Below the pieces are notes generated by a model. The model worked only from the letters and a program-made list of their open reading frames with translations. It was not told the DNA's origin and searched no databases. A DNA stretch of 64,000 nt from Arachidicoccus soli (GTDB taxonomy: Bacteria; Bacteroidota; Bacteroidia; Chitinophagales; Chitinophagaceae). Numbering within the stretch: the stretch's first letter is position 1; each line of letters opens with the position of its first letter. The stretch is from assembly GCF_003600625.1 (NCBI RefSeq), contig NZ_CP032489.1:3782001-3846000 (forward strand), in the 5' to 3' direction. The position numbers were made by a program, and so were the translations under genes. Of the stretch, positions 26,814 through 35,772 are shown piece after piece.

Positions 26814-28472
26814 TCACAGTTCCATCATCTCTTTGGCGCTTTGTAATGCAGCAGTCGTGGGCTTTTCGCCACCTAACATTTGAGCGATAGCGTGAATACA
26901 CTCCTCCTTATCCAGAATGCGAATTTTGGTTTTTATTTCATCGCCCGATTGCTCTTTATACACATAAAAATGCGTGTGTGCTTTGGCGGCAATTTGCGGC
27001 TGATGAGTAATGGCAATTACTTGTATGTTGACAGATAACGCTTTCATAATAACACCCACTTGTTTTGCCGCTTCACCGGAGATTCCTGTGTCTATCTCGT
27101 CAAAAATCAACGTAGGTAATTCTATATTTTCTGCCACTAAAGATTTTATGCAAAGCATTAAACGGCTGAGCTCTCCACCACTGGCGACTTTTCTTATCGG
27201 ATCGAAACGATTACTCTTATTAGCGTCAAACAAAAACTCAATTTGGTTAATGCCGTAGAAATTCAACTCCTTCTCTGAGGAAATATTCACTTGCAATCTT
27301 GCATTGGGCATACCCACTTGTACCAATTTTTCAGTAACAGCGTTTTCAATTTTCCGCTTTTGTTGCTGACGAGAGAAGTCAATTTTTTGAGCAAGAGAAA
27401 ACCCCTCTTTATGTAAATGATTAACTTTTTTTTCTAAAGCTTCAATTTTTTCGTCAATATTTAAACTCGCTTCTAATTTTTTAGCTAATTCACGCTGCAA
27501 TTCAAGTAATTCATTGGTTGTATGTGCACCATGTTTTTTCAACAACTTATAACCTGCATTTATCCGGTCATTGATAATTTGCATTCGCTGTTCATCAAAA
27601 CCAAAATTATTGTTTAGGTTTTCTATTTCCTGTGCAACATCCTGCAATTCTATTTGTGTGCTTCTTAAACGGGCAACAACTTCTTTAATTTTTTGATGAA
27701 AGTTTTGAAAAGGATCAAGCTTTGCTGCAACCTGTTTTATGCCCTGCACTATCGGGTCTTCACTTTCTTGCAAAACAAATGATACTTGTGTTAGTGCCGA
27801 TTTTATTTCCTCAGAATTAGACAATAACTGTAACTCTTCGTCAAGTTCTTCTAATTCGTTTTCTTTAAAATTTTGCTCAGTTAATTCGTCGTATTGAAAC
27901 TGAAAAAAATCAGCTTCCTTAGTGAAATCTGTTTTTTTACTTTGAAGTTTTTGCAAATCCTCTTTTGCAGATAGCCATTGTTTATACAGCTGTTGGTAAT
28001 CCAAAAGCAGCTTTTCATGCCCAGCCAAAGCATCTATCACTTTTCTCTGAAAGTCAGTATCACCCAATTGCAGCGTATCAAATTGTTGGTGCAAATCGAC
28101 CAGTAAAGAAGCCAGTTCCCGTAACAGTTGCAAAGCAACTGGAGTATCATTTACAAAAGCACGGGATTTTCCCGAGGCCGTAATTTCCCGACGAATAATT
28201 AATTCGCCTTCATTATCCAAATCATTATTCAATAAAAAGTCAATTGCTGAGGCATTTTTTGGTAAAGAGAAATTTGCTTCTACTACACATTTTTTATCAT
28301 GTGCTTTCAAAACAGTCGTATCCGCCCGTGCTCCTAAAATCAAGCCAAGCGCACCCATCAAAATACTTTTACCTGCACCTGTTTCTCCCGTGATAATGTT
28401 GAGCCCCTTTTGAAAGGCAACATCTACCTCGTCGATAATTGCATAATTACTAATGTGAAGTTGCGTAATCAC
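26814..28472 (-). CDS. recN: DNA repair protein RecN
   Basis: 552-residue SMC-like ATPase of double-strand break repair. Walker A GETGAGKSILMGAL (about 30-45), a long central coiled-coil region (about 160-370), the ABC signature with SGGELSR-like ASGGELSRLML, and Walker B LIFDEIDTGISG. Length and layout are standard. Downstream of tonB on the same strand with 133 bp between; divergence from known RecN is not apparent. Confidence 0.95.
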   Translation of the reverse strand: MITQLHISNYAIIDEVDVAFQKGLNIITGETGAGKSILMGALGLILGARADTTVLKAHDKKCVVEANFSLPKNASAIDFLLNNDLDNEGELIIRREITASGKSRAFVNDTPVALQLLRELASLLVDLHQQFDTLQLGDTDFQRKVIDALAGHEKLLLDYQQLYKQWLSAKEDLQKLQSKKTDFTKEADFFQFQYDELTEQNFKENELEELDEELQLLSNSEEIKSALTQVSFVLQESEDPIVQGIKQVAAKLDPFQNFHQKIKEVVARLRSTQIELQDVAQEIENLNNNFGFDEQRMQIINDRINAGYKLLKKHGAHTTNELLELQRELAKKLEASLNIDEKIEALEKKVNHLHKEGFSLAQKIDFSRQQQKRKIENAVTEKLVQVGMPNARLQVNISSEKELNFYGINQIEFLFDANKSNRFDPIRKVASGGELSRLMLCIKSLVAENIELPTLIFDEIDTGISGEAAKQVGVIMKALSVNIQVIAITHQPQIAAKAHTHFYVYKEQSGDEIKTKIRILDKEECIHAIAQMLGGEKPTTAALQSAKEMMEL

Positions 28473-28605
28473 TTTTTTCTTTTTGTCTGCTGCGAATTTA
28501 TAACAAAAAGCAAGAAAGAAAATAATGAACCGGGATTAAAAATTTTCAATCACCATCTTCGTCCGGCATTCGGCAACTATTAATAATACAATACTTCAGA
28601 AGTAG

Positions 28606-29442
28606 TTACTCTTGTTGCACTTGGAATACAATGCGCTGAGTCTGTCTAAAAGCGACATATCTTCCGTTTTGAATAGCAGGAGTCCATTTAGGTCCTTGCG
28701 CAATTACCCTTATAGCTTCGGCTGAAATACCAAAATCAGGTATGGGCGCATTCAAGACCTTTACCTCTGAAACAACTCCTTTTGCATTAACAAGAAATGA
28801 AACCGTAACAGCGTACATACCGGAAGGAGCACCATTCTCCACAGGGATTTCCTGCCGTAAATTTCTTTCTAAATATCTTCTCCACGCCTCTTCTCCTCCC
28901 GGGAACTGCGCCTTTACTTGCACTGTCACAAATGGGGCATTTCCGTCACCACTACTATTCCCTAACCCTTTACCGTTATCTCCAAAACCCTTTTTTTCGC
29001 GCGGAGTTGCCAATAAACCGGGCTTATTTAACCCTTTTTGATTAAATGCGCCAATATTGATGTTAGTGGTAGTTTGTTTTGGTGGTACCTCATCAGGTGG
29101 GACTAATTTGTCGTTCAGAACTTTTGGAATAGTAAATTTGGTTACCTGTATACTAGGGGCAGTGGCAGGTTTAGGCGGCTTGGGCAATACTATTTTTGGC
29201 TTAGGCTGTTGTATAGTTTTTATTGTAATCGTCTCCGGGACTATGATTGAAATATTATTTGGTATTTTTTTGCCATGCAGCGCGATAATAGAAAATAAGG
29301 TAGCTAAAACTATGGTAAGTAAAATCGCTGATATTAATTGGCGTTTATAATTTTTACGTAGTTGATAGGCGCCATAATCCTTGTTTCTGTTTTCGAATAA
29401 AATATCTAACAGGGAGGTATCCAATATTTTTGTTGCTTCCAT
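28606..29442 (-). CDS. TonB-family energy transducer
   Basis: 278 residues from the ATG complement at 29440-29442 (MEATKILD); the longer frame to 29514 adds an unconvincing leader. A cytoplasmic N-terminus with DILFENRNKDYGAYQLRK (typical of Bacteroidota TonB), one membrane helix (about 40-60), a Pro/Lys-rich linker (80-130), a Gly/Asn-rich spacer, and a C-terminal TonB domain (about 190-278, AEAIRVIAQGPKWTPAIQNG). It couples proton-motive force to outer-membrane transport. No exbB/exbD nearby. Confidence 0.9.
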   Translation of the reverse strand: MEATKILDTSLLDILFENRNKDYGAYQLRKNYKRQLISAILLTIVLATLFSIIALHGKKIPNNISIIVPETITIKTIQQPKPKIVLPKPPKPATAPSIQVTKFTIPKVLNDKLVPPDEVPPKQTTTNINIGAFNQKGLNKPGLLATPREKKGFGDNGKGLGNSSGDGNAPFVTVQVKAQFPGGEEAWRRYLERNLRQEIPVENGAPSGMYAVTVSFLVNAKGVVSEVKVLNAPIPDFGISAEAIRVIAQGPKWTPAIQNGRYVAFRQTQRIVFQVQQE

Positions 29443-29596
29443 TTTTGTAATTTTTAATAGTGAAACAATTAAAAATGTCATATAGATTCTAGTACATTTA
29501 CGAAGAATGCACAAAACAAAAAGGGTTGCAACCTTATTCTTTTATAAGATGCAATAAGGGAGAGATTCCATAAGAGATGGCAAAATATGGGAATAA

Positions 29597-30409
29597 TTAA
29601 TTATCCGAGCTAAACACATCTTCTTCATTTTGCAGCAAGCCGGTCTCCTCAATTTCTTCATCACGGTGATTATTCCATTTGACAATAAAATTGTTTCGAC
29701 CTTCGCCTACTTGTAATGTCATAAAACGCATTTGCGATAATTCGAGTAGCGATAGAAAGAGAAAAAGTGCATGAATTTTATCTTCACAGATAGAAAATAT
29801 TTTTTCAAAAGAAACAGACTGCTTTTCTTTAACAGAAGTTAAAACATATTCCCGGCTTCCTTCCATCGTATAATTGTATTGGACAACGGTATGTACGGGT
29901 TTGTTATTTCGATCCTGTAGTCGTTGTAACACTTTCTCAAAAGTCTTCATCAACTTAAATAAATTGACGGTTTCTATTTCGGTGCCTTCGGCTGCAGCTT
30001 CGCCAATCTGATTGAGTTCTTTTTGCAGATTGCCTCGCTTTAACATTAATTGACGTAAAGTTTCTTTTTCAGCAAGTTGGATAGCTGCTTCTTTATATCT
30101 TTTGTATTCTAATATTTTGTCCACAAGTTCTTGCCTGGGATCAATTTCATTACCTTTTTCATCTAGCTCCTTCCTCGGTAGAAGCATTTTAGCCTTTACC
30201 CGCATCAATGTAGAAATGAATAAGATAAACTCACTGCTAAGTTCAATATTGAGATGCTCTTGATGATGAATATAGTCTAAGAAATCATTGGTGATTTTTG
30301 TAATAGGTATATTGTAGATATCCAATTCATCTCTTTCAATAAAAAAAAGTAAGAGGTCAAAAGGGCCTTCAAACTGTGGTAGCTTTATTTGATAAACAGG
30401 CGTGCTCAA
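29597..30409 (-). CDS. scpA: Segregation and condensation protein A
   Basis: 270-residue kleisin partner of SMC. N-terminal FEGPFDLLLFFIERDELDIYNIPI (GPFDLLL is the ScpA hallmark), central KAKMLLPRKELDE, and a C-terminal winged helix (about 205-250, FLSLLELSQMRFMTL). ScpB is not adjacent. Starts at the ATG complement 30407-30409; the mscL terminator sits just upstream. Confidence 0.93.
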   Translation of the reverse strand: MSTPVYQIKLPQFEGPFDLLLFFIERDELDIYNIPITKITNDFLDYIHHQEHLNIELSSEFILFISTLMRVKAKMLLPRKELDEKGNEIDPRQELVDKILEYKRYKEAAIQLAEKETLRQLMLKRGNLQKELNQIGEAAAEGTEIETVNLFKLMKTFEKVLQRLQDRNNKPVHTVVQYNYTMEGSREYVLTSVKEKQSVSFEKIFSICEDKIHALFLFLSLLELSQMRFMTLQVGEGRNNFIVKWNNHRDEEIEETGLLQNEEDVFSSDN

Positions 30410-30429
30410 TGAAATTCTATTTAAAAGAC

Positions 30430-30465
30430 AAAAAACAAAATCCCGAAAATATTTTCGGGATTTTG
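30430..30465 (-). terminator. Intrinsic terminator of mscL
   Basis: Perfect 30-nt palindrome at 30436-30465 (arm CAAAATCCCGAAAAT), followed on the minus strand by TTTTTTG. It lies between mscL and scpA. Confidence 0.88.
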
Positions 30466-30508
30466 TAAAAATACAATTTAATTTTTGTTCCGCGTTAGAA
30501 GAGAAAAA

Positions 30509-30940
30509 TTATTTGCTTCTCAACGCATCTCTTATTTCAGTCAACAATACTTCTTCGGTAGTCGGAGCAGGAGCAGCTGCTGGCGCTTCTGCTTGCTTTT
30601 TCTTCAATTTGTTAATTCCTTTTACCATCATAAAAATGACGATTGCAATAAGTAAGAAATTAATAGCGACTGTAATAAAATTACCATAGGCAAAAATGTC
30701 TGATCCGGGTACTTTTTTGGCATCGGCTAAAGAAAGGCCGCTGGCAGCCTTTTCATTTAAGTCCACCCAAAGTTTACTAAAGTCTGGTTGCCCAATAATT
30801 TTTGAAACAACGGGCATTACCAAGTCTTCTACGACGCTGGTAACGATTTTACCGAAAGCTGCGCCAATAATAACACCGACAGCTAGGTCGATGGCATTGC
30901 CTTTTACAGCAAACTCTTTAAACTCTTTAACAAATCCCAT
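30509..30940 (-). CDS. mscL: Large-conductance mechanosensitive channel
   Basis: 143-residue pentameric inner-membrane channel that opens under hypo-osmotic stress. FKEFAVKGNAIDLAVGVIIGAAFGKIVTSVV is the first pore helix region (GNAIDLAVGVIIGAAFG visible); the second helix is around FITVAINFLLIAIVIFMMVK; a C-terminal helix follows after an Ala/Pro stretch. A -7-like TACTTTTG lies at 30981-30988 on the minus strand. Single gene with strong terminator. Confidence 0.96.
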   Translation of the reverse strand: MGFVKEFKEFAVKGNAIDLAVGVIIGAAFGKIVTSVVEDLVMPVVSKIIGQPDFSKLWVDLNEKAASGLSLADAKKVPGSDIFAYGNFITVAINFLLIAIVIFMMVKGINKLKKKQAEAPAAAPAPTTEEVLLTEIRDALRSK

Positions 30941-31006
30941 GTTTTTAGGTTTTAGGTTTGAAAAAATAGTGTTCCTCTTCCAAAAGTAATGAAATTCTTA
31001 AGTATC

Positions 31007-31759
31007 TTAAATTTTATTATTTTCTAATGTGGGATATTTTAAATTCAACTTTTTCAATAGATTATACAATGCTTCTGTAACCACAAACTCCTTATACCAA
31101 TTTTTATTAGCAGGTACAATTATCCACGGAACTTCATTGCAAAGATTAAAACAATCTTCGTAAAATTTTTGATAATCATTCCAATATTCAGCTTCTTTAA
31201 AGTCGTTGCTATTATATTTCCACATTTTTTTTGGAATTGTTAAACGCTCATTTAAACGTTCAGTCTGCTCTTCTTTAGAAATATGTAAATAGAATTTTAG
31301 AATATGGGTATGGTTTTCAGCAAGCAATTGCTCAAAATCATTGATGGCTTTAATTCTTTTTTTTGCCGTCTTTGTATCGATCATTTTATGTACACGTGTA
31401 ACCAAAATATCTTCGTAGTAGGAGCGATTAAAGATTTGAATCATTCCTTTTCCAGGTGTTTGTTTATGAATGCGCCAAAGAAAATCATGAGATAATTCTT
31501 CTTCTGTTGGCACCTTGAAGGAATGCACACTTACGCCTTGTGGGTTTATACTCTCAAACACATTACGCACGGCACCATCTTTACCAGAGGCGTCCATGCC
31601 CTGTAAAACAATTAAAATAGAGTGCTGATGACCGGCATACAGTTTGTTTTGCAACTCATCCAGACCTTGCTGCATTTTCTTCGTATGCTTTTTTACATAA
31701 TGTTTGTCTAAATCTTCAGGGGGGTTGGGGTCTATTTTACTAAGATGAATATTTGCCAT
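31007..31759 (-). CDS. Polyphosphate kinase 2 family protein
   Basis: 250 residues from the ATG complement at 31757-31759 (MANIHLSK); an in-frame extension to 31825 would overlap the upstream gene. P-loop-like GMDASGKDG (Walker A), FKVPTEEELSHDFLWRIH, FNRSYYEDILVTRVH (Walker B region) and a lid module are all PPK2 hallmarks. PPK2 enzymes phosphorylate nucleotides with polyphosphate; class I versus III not resolved. 28 bp after the cupin_8 gene, likely co-transcribed. Confidence 0.9.
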   Translation of the reverse strand: MANIHLSKIDPNPPEDLDKHYVKKHTKKMQQGLDELQNKLYAGHQHSILIVLQGMDASGKDGAVRNVFESINPQGVSVHSFKVPTEEELSHDFLWRIHKQTPGKGMIQIFNRSYYEDILVTRVHKMIDTKTAKKRIKAINDFEQLLAENHTHILKFYLHISKEEQTERLNERLTIPKKMWKYNSNDFKEAEYWNDYQKFYEDCFNLCNEVPWIIVPANKNWYKEFVVTEALYNLLKKLNLKYPTLENNKI

Positions 31760-31787
31760 AGGTTTTTCTTTTAAAGGTACGAAAGAG

Positions 31788-32675
31788 TTATTTTGATTCC
31801 AATAATTCCCTCTCAGCTTCAGCAAATATTTTCCTTTGTTTCCAATTATACCATTGTTGTGGGCGCGTTTTTTTCATCACAGTATCGATGCCGCGCATAG
31901 CTGTAATATTGACAACGCCTTTCAAAAAGGTGCTTACCGAGTTGTTGAGCGCACGCAGACTCATAGCAAACCCGCTTTCTAAATATTCCATGTGATGCCA
32001 ATAGCCGCCGGGCATAAACAGGGTGTCTCCATGCTCTAAAATTAAATCATAGCCTTCTGCTAATTTTAAAGCAGGAAATCTTTCATAATCTACTTTACTA
32101 TTTTCATTATCATAATAATGAGAATAATCTGCCAAACTCAACACTTCAAAGGGTTTGCGATAAAGCCTATGTTGCTGTTCATAAGGGAAAAGTAAAACCC
32201 TCTTTCGACCTATGAATTGCGTATGAAGAATATGGCTTAAATCAATATCAAAATGCATATGTGTAACCGCACCTTCACCACCTGTAAAAAGCATGGGCGC
32301 ACGCTTTACAAAGCCTTTCATTAAATGTGAAGGCCAGGTAAAATCTTTAGACAGCTCTGGGGCATGGCTAAAGATATTGAATAAAAAAATGCGCCACTCA
32401 GCAGGGCCTTTGCGTATCATGTCAATGTAGTCGCCAAACAACACATAATCATCGGCTTTATTAACCGGCGTAAAAGCATCACTTTTAATATTGTTGTAAA
32501 TGCCTACTTTTTTGGGGCCTACTTTTTCTTTAAAATAATCCCAATCCCATTTTTGATAAGCCGGCCATTTTTTGGCGAGGTTTTTAATAATTATAGGTGT
32601 CTGGGTATCGTAATAATTCTTTTTAAAATCTTCCGGACTGATATCGTCAACGGTATCAACACTTTTTAGATGCAT
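31788..32675 (-). CDS. Cupin-like (JmjC-type, cupin_8) oxygenase-like protein
   Basis: 295 residues. The jelly-roll region shows the Fe(II) site: HFD in THMHFDIDLSHILHTQFIG (about 150-165), and the distal His in GDTLFMPGGYWHHMEYL (about 227-243); LLFP follows the first strand. Cupin_8 proteins are 2-oxoglutarate-dependent hydroxylases, often acting on ribosomal proteins or histone-like targets; the substrate here is unknown. Upstream of ppk2 on the same strand; divergent from the YciO-like gene. Confidence 0.8.
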   Translation of the reverse strand: MHLKSVDTVDDISPEDFKKNYYDTQTPIIIKNLAKKWPAYQKWDWDYFKEKVGPKKVGIYNNIKSDAFTPVNKADDYVLFGDYIDMIRKGPAEWRIFLFNIFSHAPELSKDFTWPSHLMKGFVKRAPMLFTGGEGAVTHMHFDIDLSHILHTQFIGRKRVLLFPYEQQHRLYRKPFEVLSLADYSHYYDNENSKVDYERFPALKLAEGYDLILEHGDTLFMPGGYWHHMEYLESGFAMSLRALNNSVSTFLKGVVNITAMRGIDTVMKKTRPQQWYNWKQRKIFAEAERELLESK

Positions 32676-32755
32676 TGTTCAAAAAATTTAAACCGCAAAA
32701 ATACAATAAACTGAAAAGTAATTAATCATTTTTAAAAAAACCATTAATTTTAGAA

Positions 32756-33367
32756 ATGTTTTTAGAAGTACATCCAGACAACCCCAACCCGAGGAATATA
32801 AAAACCATTGTAGAGTGCTTATTAGATGGTGGAATTATTATCTACCCTACCGATACCATTTATGGATTAGGGTGCGATATTTTTCAGCATAAAGCCGTTG
32901 AGCGCATTGCGCGCATCAAGCAAATACAGTTGCAAAAAATACAGATGAGTTTTATATGCAAAGACTTGAGTGCACTTAGTCAATATACTAAAGCCATCTC
33001 GACCCCTCTTTACAGGATATTAAAGCATCACTTACCGGGACAATTTACTTTTATTTTACCCGCAAGTAAAGAAGTACCGAAGATTTTGCAAACGAAAAAA
33101 AATACCATTGGGTTAAGGGTGCCTGATAATAAAATTTGCCAAACATTGTTAAGCGAACTATCTCACCCGATTCTTTCAACCTCCTTGCCGGGAGAAATGG
33201 TGGAGGAATATACTGATCCTGAAATCATGTATGAAAACTTCAAGAATGCAGTTGACATTGTAATAGACGGCGGCATCGGCAATATGACCCCATCTACTAT
33301 TGTAGATTGCACCAAAGAGCCGTATGAAATCATAAGACAAGGTGCAGCAGTATTTGAAGAGCTATAA
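32756..33367 (+). CDS. YciO-type Sua5/YciO/YrdC family protein
   Basis: 203 residues, entire YrdC fold. The start VHPDNPNPRNI, then GGIIIYPTDTIYGLGCDI, KIQMSFICKDLS, PGQFTFIL and ILSTSLPGE are closer to E. coli YciO than to TsaC/Sua5. YrdC-domain proteins make threonylcarbamoyl-AMP for tRNA t6A37; whether the YciO branch does this efficiently is less certain. Divergent from the cupin_8 gene with an 80-bp shared promoter region. Confidence 0.85.
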   Translation: MFLEVHPDNPNPRNIKTIVECLLDGGIIIYPTDTIYGLGCDIFQHKAVERIARIKQIQLQKIQMSFICKDLSALSQYTKAISTPLYRILKHHLPGQFTFILPASKEVPKILQTKKNTIGLRVPDNKICQTLLSELSHPILSTSLPGEMVEEYTDPEIMYENFKNAVDIVIDGGIGNMTPSTIVDCTKEPYEIIRQGAAVFEEL

Positions 33368-33442
33368 CATTTAATATAATTAACCGAACTATTGAATTAT
33401 TACAAAAAGACTAATAACATAACCGACTTAAGAATTATTTTG

Positions 33443-33473
33443 TTTGGGATTGTCACAACCACTGTTAACTTTG
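33443..33473 (+). promoter_or_regulatory. Promoter of the D12 methyltransferase gene
   Basis: TTTG (33443-33446), 19-nt spacer, TAACTTTG (33466-33473): a textbook Bacteroidota promoter, about 35 nt before the start codon. Confidence 0.75.
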
Positions 33474-33507
33474 TCGCTTATTATTATTTTGAAGGACAGA
33501 AATTCTC

Positions 33508-34512
33508 ATGAACTACATCGGCTCCAAATATAAACTTTCAGAATTTATAGAAAAGGCAGTAAAATTAACCGTCGGAAGAGATTTGTCTGCAAAAGTTTTT
33601 TGTGATTTATTTGCAGGAACAGGCATTGTAGGTCGCAGTTTTAAGCCGATCGTAAAACAAGTTCTTAGCAATGATATAGAATATTACAGCTATGTTTTAA
33701 ATCAAAATTATATTGGCAATCACCTTCCAATTGAAAATAAAAAGCAATTAATTGAGGAACTTAATACAATTCCTGTGAAAGAAGGTTTTATTTATAAAAA
33801 TTATTGCAAAGGAGGTCATGGTGAACGCATGTATTTCTCCGATGATAACGGGAAAAAAATAGATTCGGTCCGCACAAAAATTGAAAGCTGGAATAAAAAG
33901 AAAATCATCAATAAGAATGAATATTTTTTTCTCTTGGCAAGTCTGCTCGAAAGCGCTGATAAGGTGGCAAATACAGCTGCTGTATATGGTGCTTATTTGA
34001 AAAAAATAAAAAAAACGGCTCAACAGAGTTTCAACCTAAATCCAGCAGATTTTTTTGAAAACGAGACCAAACATTTGGTCTTTAACACCGATAGCAATAA
34101 ACTTATCAGAAAAATTGAAGGTGATATTTTGTATCTCGATCCGCCATACAACTCGCGTCAATATGGGGCAAATTATCATCTGTTGAATACAATCGCCAAA
34201 TACGACAAATTCCTGCCTAAAGGAAAAACCGGATTACCTAATTATAACAAATCAGATTATTGTCGTAAAGAAACGATCCAGAAATCATTTGAAGAGCTAA
34301 TAAGAAATGCTCAATTTCCTTATATATTTTTAAGCTATAACAATGAAGGATTAATGTCTGTAGAATTCATTGAAAATATAATGAAAAAATATGGTCACTA
34401 TCATTACGAAAAGATTGCCTATCAGAGATTCAAAGCAGACAAAACGCAAAAGCGAAAGCACAAATTCGATGCGACTGTTGAATATTTACATATTCTAGAA
34501 AAGCAAGGGTGA
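33508..34512 (+). CDS. D12-class N6-adenine DNA methyltransferase (orphan)
   Basis: 334 residues. It opens with MNYIGSKYKL as in D12/Dam-like enzymes; motif I is FAGTGIVG (about 36-43) and motif IV is DPPYNSRQYGANYH (about 211-224), an alpha-class order. It should methylate adenine at a specific site using S-adenosylmethionine. No restriction endonuclease or specificity gene is beside it; the neighbours are a YciO-like gene and a convergent DUF983 gene 9 bp away. It could be a housekeeping, regulatory or anti-restriction methylase. Confidence 0.9.
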   Translation: MNYIGSKYKLSEFIEKAVKLTVGRDLSAKVFCDLFAGTGIVGRSFKPIVKQVLSNDIEYYSYVLNQNYIGNHLPIENKKQLIEELNTIPVKEGFIYKNYCKGGHGERMYFSDDNGKKIDSVRTKIESWNKKKIINKNEYFFLLASLLESADKVANTAAVYGAYLKKIKKTAQQSFNLNPADFFENETKHLVFNTDSNKLIRKIEGDILYLDPPYNSRQYGANYHLLNTIAKYDKFLPKGKTGLPNYNKSDYCRKETIQKSFEELIRNAQFPYIFLSYNNEGLMSVEFIENIMKKYGHYHYEKIAYQRFKADKTQKRKHKFDATVEYLHILEKQG

Positions 34513-34521
34513 TCTAAAATG

Positions 34522-35004
34522 TTACCATGCATTTTTTAAACGATCATTGGTTCTTTCCGGCTCGACAGGCTTTTCTATTTGCCAATTTTTATTATATTTC
34601 ACATAACAACTTATCCAGAAACTACGCGCGAGCCGCATAAAAAAAGGTTGTAATAATAGTAAAAAAAATACATCTATACCAAGCCACCAAAACAAGCGAT
34701 TGTCGTTAAGCGAAATGCCAATAATTATCCACCAAAGAACAAAAGTAATAGCAGAGAACAAAATAGTAAGCGCGTAACTAACATAGCTTGTGCCGTAGTA
34801 AAAACCTAATTCTATTTCAGTAGGTTGTCCGCATTCGGAACACCTTTCATTCATTTTCATATAATTGCCGTCTTTTAAGTTATAGGCATTTTTATACTGA
34901 AAAAGGTCACCTTTTCTACAACGAGGGCATTTACAATTAAGCGTTGCAGATAAATAGCCTGGGGTCTTCTCTAATTCTGTTTCAGATGTTCTTGAACTAT
35001 TCAT
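34522..35004 (-). CDS. DUF983 family membrane protein with zinc ribbon
   Basis: 160 residues from the ATG complement at 35002-35004. N-terminal zinc-ribbon cysteines (CKCPRC about 25-30 and CSECG about 55) followed by two membrane helices (about 75-95 and 105-125) and a basic tail, the usual DUF983 plan. Function of the family is not known. Convergent with the methyltransferase, divergent from the deoxynucleoside kinase gene. Confidence 0.85.
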   Translation of the reverse strand: MNSSRTSETELEKTPGYLSATLNCKCPRCRKGDLFQYKNAYNLKDGNYMKMNERCSECGQPTEIELGFYYGTSYVSYALTILFSAITFVLWWIIIGISLNDNRLFWWLGIDVFFLLLLQPFFMRLARSFWISCYVKYNKNWQIEKPVEPERTNDRLKNAW

Positions 35005-35109
35005 TGCACATTCTTTATTAAAGTACAAAGATAGCTTTTGCGCTTTTAAAATTAAAAAATGATAATAAAAATATAGATACCCCCTTCTTAACTATTGCCA
35101 AATTACGGT

Positions 35110-35117
35110 TATTTTTG
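35110..35117 (+). promoter_or_regulatory. Putative -7 element before the deoxynucleoside kinase gene
   Basis: TATTTTTG fits TAnnTTTG and lies 11 nt before the ATG, implying a nearly leaderless transcript. No clear -33 element. Confidence 0.4.
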
Positions 35118-35128
35118 CGTGACAAATA

Positions 35129-35758
35129 ATGCAGTATAAATTTATTACAATAGAAGGGAATATAGGCGCAGGTAAAACTACGTTAGCTAATTTATTAGCA
35201 AAAAAATTAAATACACGCCTAGTTTTAGAGGAGTTTTCTGACAATCCTTTTTTGCCCAAATTTTACAAAAACCCCTCACAATATGCTTTCCCATTGGAGT
35301 TGTTTTTTATGGCAGAAAGGTTTAAACAATTAAAGGATGTTTTACAACCCGACTTGTTTCAACAAACGACCATTTCCGATTATTTGTTTACCAAGTGTTT
35401 ATTATTCGCTAAAGTAAATTTACCAGAGGAAGAGTTTAAATTGTATCAACGTTTGTTTGATATAATTTTACAGCAATTAATATTGCCAGACATTCTCATT
35501 TATTTACATGCGCCAGTAGACAAGTTGCAATCCAATATTCAAAAACGTCAACGCGATTATGAACAACAAATTCCTGATAGTTATTTGCAAAATATTCAAG
35601 ATACTTACCTGAACTATATTCAGCAACAAAACTTAATTACACTGTTTATAGATGCGTCAAATGCAGATTTTTTGCATGATGAAATGCATTTGCAAATTAT
35701 TTTAGATGCCTTAAACAGAAAGCATTTACCCGGAATTACCAGAATATCCTTACCATAA
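35129..35758 (+). CDS. Deoxynucleoside kinase
   Basis: 209 residues of the dNK/dGK family. P-loop EGNIGAGKTT (8-17), EEFSDNPFLPKFY (substrate loop), ERFKQL, and the lid region near KRQRDYEQQIPDSYLQNI. It phosphorylates deoxyribonucleosides for salvage; base specificity not deducible. Followed 14 bp later by an MFS gene in the same direction, so probably in one transcript. Confidence 0.9.
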   Translation: MQYKFITIEGNIGAGKTTLANLLAKKLNTRLVLEEFSDNPFLPKFYKNPSQYAFPLELFFMAERFKQLKDVLQPDLFQQTTISDYLFTKCLLFAKVNLPEEEFKLYQRLFDIILQQLILPDILIYLHAPVDKLQSNIQKRQRDYEQQIPDSYLQNIQDTYLNYIQQQNLITLFIDASNADFLHDEMHLQIILDALNRKHLPGITRISLP

Positions 35759-35772
35759 TTTAACCCCTTTCA

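Noticed and set aside
31760-31825. N-terminal extension of PPK2 overlapping the cupin_8 gene
   Set aside because: The overlap is 38 bp and the extension lacks PPK2 character; MANIHLSK at 31759 fits the usual start.
33508-34512. A restriction-modification system around the D12 methyltransferase
   Set aside because: Neither neighbour resembles an endonuclease or specificity subunit; DUF983 and YciO-like proteins are unrelated.
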